This document shows, one piece after another, positions 62,407-64,000 of a stretch of 64,000 nucleotides of DNA. The stretch lies in contig NZ_JXAK01000002.1 of assembly GCF_000829455.1 (NCBI RefSeq), positions 168,900-232,899 of the forward strand, written 5' to 3'. A program made the translations under genes and the position numbers. Under the pieces are notes generated by a model that saw nothing but the letters and a program-made list of their open reading frames with translations, was not told where the DNA came from and searched no databases. This DNA is from Gordoniibacillus kamchatkensis. GTDB lineage: Bacteria; Bacillota; Bacilli; Paenibacillales; NBRC-103111. The stretch's first letter is position 1. Every line of letters starts with the position of its first letter.

Positions 62407-62619
62407 ATGGTGTATTTCACGAAAGGGAGGCGTCGTCAGTATGAGCGCCTGATGCAAGAAAAGCCGGGTTTCAACCGCGTTGAAGTTTTGGAGGATGAGA
62501 CCGTGGAGCCGCACATGCCAAAAAAGGAATCTCGTGAAACCGGTCAATCAAAACGAAACCGGAGAACGAAGGAAGACCGCAACTATCCAGGAAGTGAGGA
62601 CGGACGATGGAAGAAATGA
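62407..62619 (+). CDS. small basic hypothetical protein (70 residues)
   Basis: Starts MVYFTKGRRRQYERLMQEKP, ATG seven bases after GGGGAGG. Strongly charged (many K, R, E), with MPKKESRETGQSKRNRRTKE. Ends inside the next gene (13-base overlap), which supports a real coding sequence in the element's operon. Similar small proteins accompany ParAB in ICEs of Firmicutes; no function known. Confidence 0.6.
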   Translation: MVYFTKGRRRQYERLMQEKPGFNRVEVLEDETVEPHMPKKESRETGQSKRNRRTKEDRNYPGSEDGRWKK

Positions 62620-63215
62620 AGCGAATGGTGGACAACTACGAAGTCGTTCAGGCCATCTCCATCGGGAAGGTGGAAGTGCTGCTTGGCATAGACGAAACCA
62701 ATGCCGAACGTCCGTACATGGTTTGTACCTGCACCCGAAACAATTCGTTGGGTGTCGAGCAATTTTACGCGAATGCGGCCGGCGCGGATTATCTTGAGGC
62801 CATGCATGACTTTATTTCCCGCGTGCAATGGGAACTGGAGGATCTCAAAGCAGAAAGGGCCAGCGTCAAGGTCCCCCTATCTCCCCTTACCCAAGCCCAA
62901 TGCCAGCCGATTCGCGAAGACATGCGCATTGACAACCAGGTTGTTGTCATCCGGCCGGAACGGTTGCGACCTGAATATCGCACCGCAGTTAACCAGCTTG
63001 TGCTGGCGCTAAGCGGTTTTGGCACCTCTGCCTATTCCCGAGGTCGCGCTGTCTACGTGATCAATCTGTATACCGGTGAGGAGGCTCGCTGGAATCGGGA
63101 GGATTTTATGGGTCTAATAAAACCGGTGCATATGCCAGCATGGGCGCAAGAAAAACTGGAGCAGCATCAGGCTGTAACCCAGCAAAAGCCTGAGCGCCGT
63201 GACGAGGCCCGGTAA
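62607..63215 (+). CDS. hypothetical element protein (202 residues)
   Basis: Starts MEEMKRMVDNYEVVQAISIG. Two halves: VEVLLGIDETNAERPYMVCT and CTRNNSLGVEQFYANAAGAD (about 20-60), and VVVIRPERLRPEYRTAVNQL with VLALSGFGTSAYSRGRAVYV then INLYTGEEARW (115-175). No membrane span. Not recognised as a named family. Translation is coupled to the gene before it and it is followed after 38 bases by the CpaB-like gene. Confidence 0.7.
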   Translation: MEEMKRMVDNYEVVQAISIGKVEVLLGIDETNAERPYMVCTCTRNNSLGVEQFYANAAGADYLEAMHDFISRVQWELEDLKAERASVKVPLSPLTQAQCQPIREDMRIDNQVVVIRPERLRPEYRTAVNQLVLALSGFGTSAYSRGRAVYVINLYTGEEARWNREDFMGLIKPVHMPAWAQEKLEQHQAVTQQKPERRDEAR

Positions 63216-63253
63216 GATGCAATTCAATAGAGAGTAGAAAGGAGACGTGAGCG

Positions 63254-64000
63254 ATGTCGTGGACGTATCGGCACCGCAAGACGCTTATGATCGCCGCGAT
63301 TGCCGTAAGCATGTGTTTGCTTGTGGCTGCGGCTATTTTTTCTCTGATCAAGCAATCAGAGCAAGAGCAGAAACAGCAGCAAATGAAGGAACAATATGAA
63401 AAGCAAATCGAGGAACTGAAAACGATAGAGGAACAATCGCGCAGAAGCGTTTGGACCGTGGCGCGAACCATTCCGGCCGGTGACACCGTGACGGCGGAAG
63501 ACCTCAAGTCTGTCCCGATGCCCGCGAGTCTGGTGCCATCGGGGGTGATTACCGATCAGAATGCGGTCATCGGCAAAAGCGCCAAAATCGAATTGCAGCC
63601 AGGCACGCCGCTGATGCCGTCCATGCTGTATGAGAGCGCGCCGATCCCGAAGGATGTGCGGGTGCAGGAGTTTCATGTCATTCAGCTTCCCACCAATTTG
63701 CAAAAGGGACAGTATATTGACGTGCGAATCAACTTTCCGACCGGCGAGGATTTTGTCCTGCTGGCGAAAAAGAAAGCGCGGGAGTTGTCCGGCACTGTCA
63801 TCTGGCTGGAAATGAATGAACTGGATATATTACGGACTTCAAGCGCGATTATCGACGCGTACTTGCAAGGCGCGCGGCTGTATGCCCTGCCCTACATCGA
63901 ACCGGGCTTGCAGGAAGCGGCGGCGGTCAATTATCCCGCCAATCCGAAGGTGTTAGACTTGATGGCGCATGATCCGAACCTGCTCGAAAAAGCGACAACC
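63254..64000 (+). CDS. CpaB/SAF-domain membrane protein, N-terminal part (runs off the window)
   Basis: 249 residues present, AAAGGAGACG upstream. One membrane span at about 11-32 (LMIAAIAVSMCLLVAAAIFS), a Gln/Glu/Lys-rich coiled coil at 35-62, then a SAF domain (about 66-127) with VARTIPAGDTVTAEDLKSVP, VIGKSAKIELQPGTPLMPSM, and the periplasmic-type repeat VQEFHVIQLPTNLQKGQYID. Matches the Flp pilus CpaB/RcpC family or related SAF proteins in mobile elements. CpaE/CpaF/TadB/TadC-type genes would be expected downstream, outside this window. Confidence 0.78.
   Translation, partial: MSWTYRHRKTLMIAAIAVSMCLLVAAAIFSLIKQSEQEQKQQQMKEQYEKQIEELKTIEEQSRRSVWTVARTIPAGDTVTAEDLKSVPMPASLVPSGVITDQNAVIGKSAKIELQPGTPLMPSMLYESAPIPKDVRVQEFHVIQLPTNLQKGQYIDVRINFPTGEDFVLLAKKKARELSGTVIWLEMNELDILRTSSAIIDAYLQGARLYALPYIEPGLQEAAAVNYPANPKVLDLMAHDPNLLEKATT

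Noticed and set aside
1..64000. tRNA, rRNA and replication-origin signals
   Set aside because: No cloverleaf, no rRNA core sequence and no DnaA-box cluster were noticed on either strand.

Overview
The window looks like chromosome from a GC-rich, spore-forming member of the Paenibacillaceae (Paenibacillus, Cohnella or a close relative). The pointers are four YesM/YesN-type histidine kinase and AraC-type response regulator pairs, each wired to a CUT1-type carbohydrate ABC importer, an LplB/LplC-like transporter, and a Firmicute housekeeping block (yerC, dgkB, rlmCD, a YqfQ-like protein). The assignment rests on gene content and style only. No rRNA, tRNA or CRISPR array was found.

Layout. 1-5 kb holds small stand-alone genes: DinB-like proteins, a SnoaL-like gene with its TetR repressor and a well-preserved operator/promoter, a tiny zinc ribbon, a G1 glutamic peptidase, a histidine phosphatase and an MBL hydrolase. 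5.2-12.0 kb is transport cluster A (two permeases, kinase, regulator, binding protein). 12.4-20.4 kb is cluster B, with a second binding protein placed directly in front of the kinase. 21-23 kb has a WYL regulator and a DinB-like protein. 23.1-29.8 kb is cluster C, with CcpA-like sites. 29.8-32.2 kb has a broken AraC gene and a ferritin-like protein. 32.3-35.7 kb is an AT-richer patch (two GyrI-like proteins, a WYL regulator, an SDR fragment) bracketed by two copies of a short hairpin repeat. 35.8-39.0 kb is an FAD oxidoreductase divergent from an AraC regulator. 39.5-48.5 kb is cluster D (regulator, kinase, LplB/LplC-like permeases, binding protein, two phytanoyl-CoA dioxygenase-like genes). 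49-59.4 kb is mostly housekeeping, including bpsA behind a structured leader. From about 59.5 kb the style changes to an AT-rich orphan gene, then ParA, ParB-like, small proteins and a CpaB/SAF-domain protein, which looks like the left part of an integrative or plasmid-like element.

How the genes work together. In each cluster an outside sugar or sugar polymer would be sensed by the kinase (in cluster B probably through a dedicated binding protein). The phosphorylated AraC-type regulator then turns on the binding protein and permeases. No ABC ATPase gene is present, so a shared MsmX/UgpC-type ATPase elsewhere must energise all four importers.

Quality warning. About 20 breaks in otherwise intact reading frames occur between 1.7 and 59 kb. 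Most look like one base missing from a G, C or T run. They are reported as frameshifted genes, but the pattern points to uncorrected sequencing error more than to real decay. True decay is also visible: an AraC C-terminal scrap, a GyrI-like scrap, and an SDR gene without its N-terminus.
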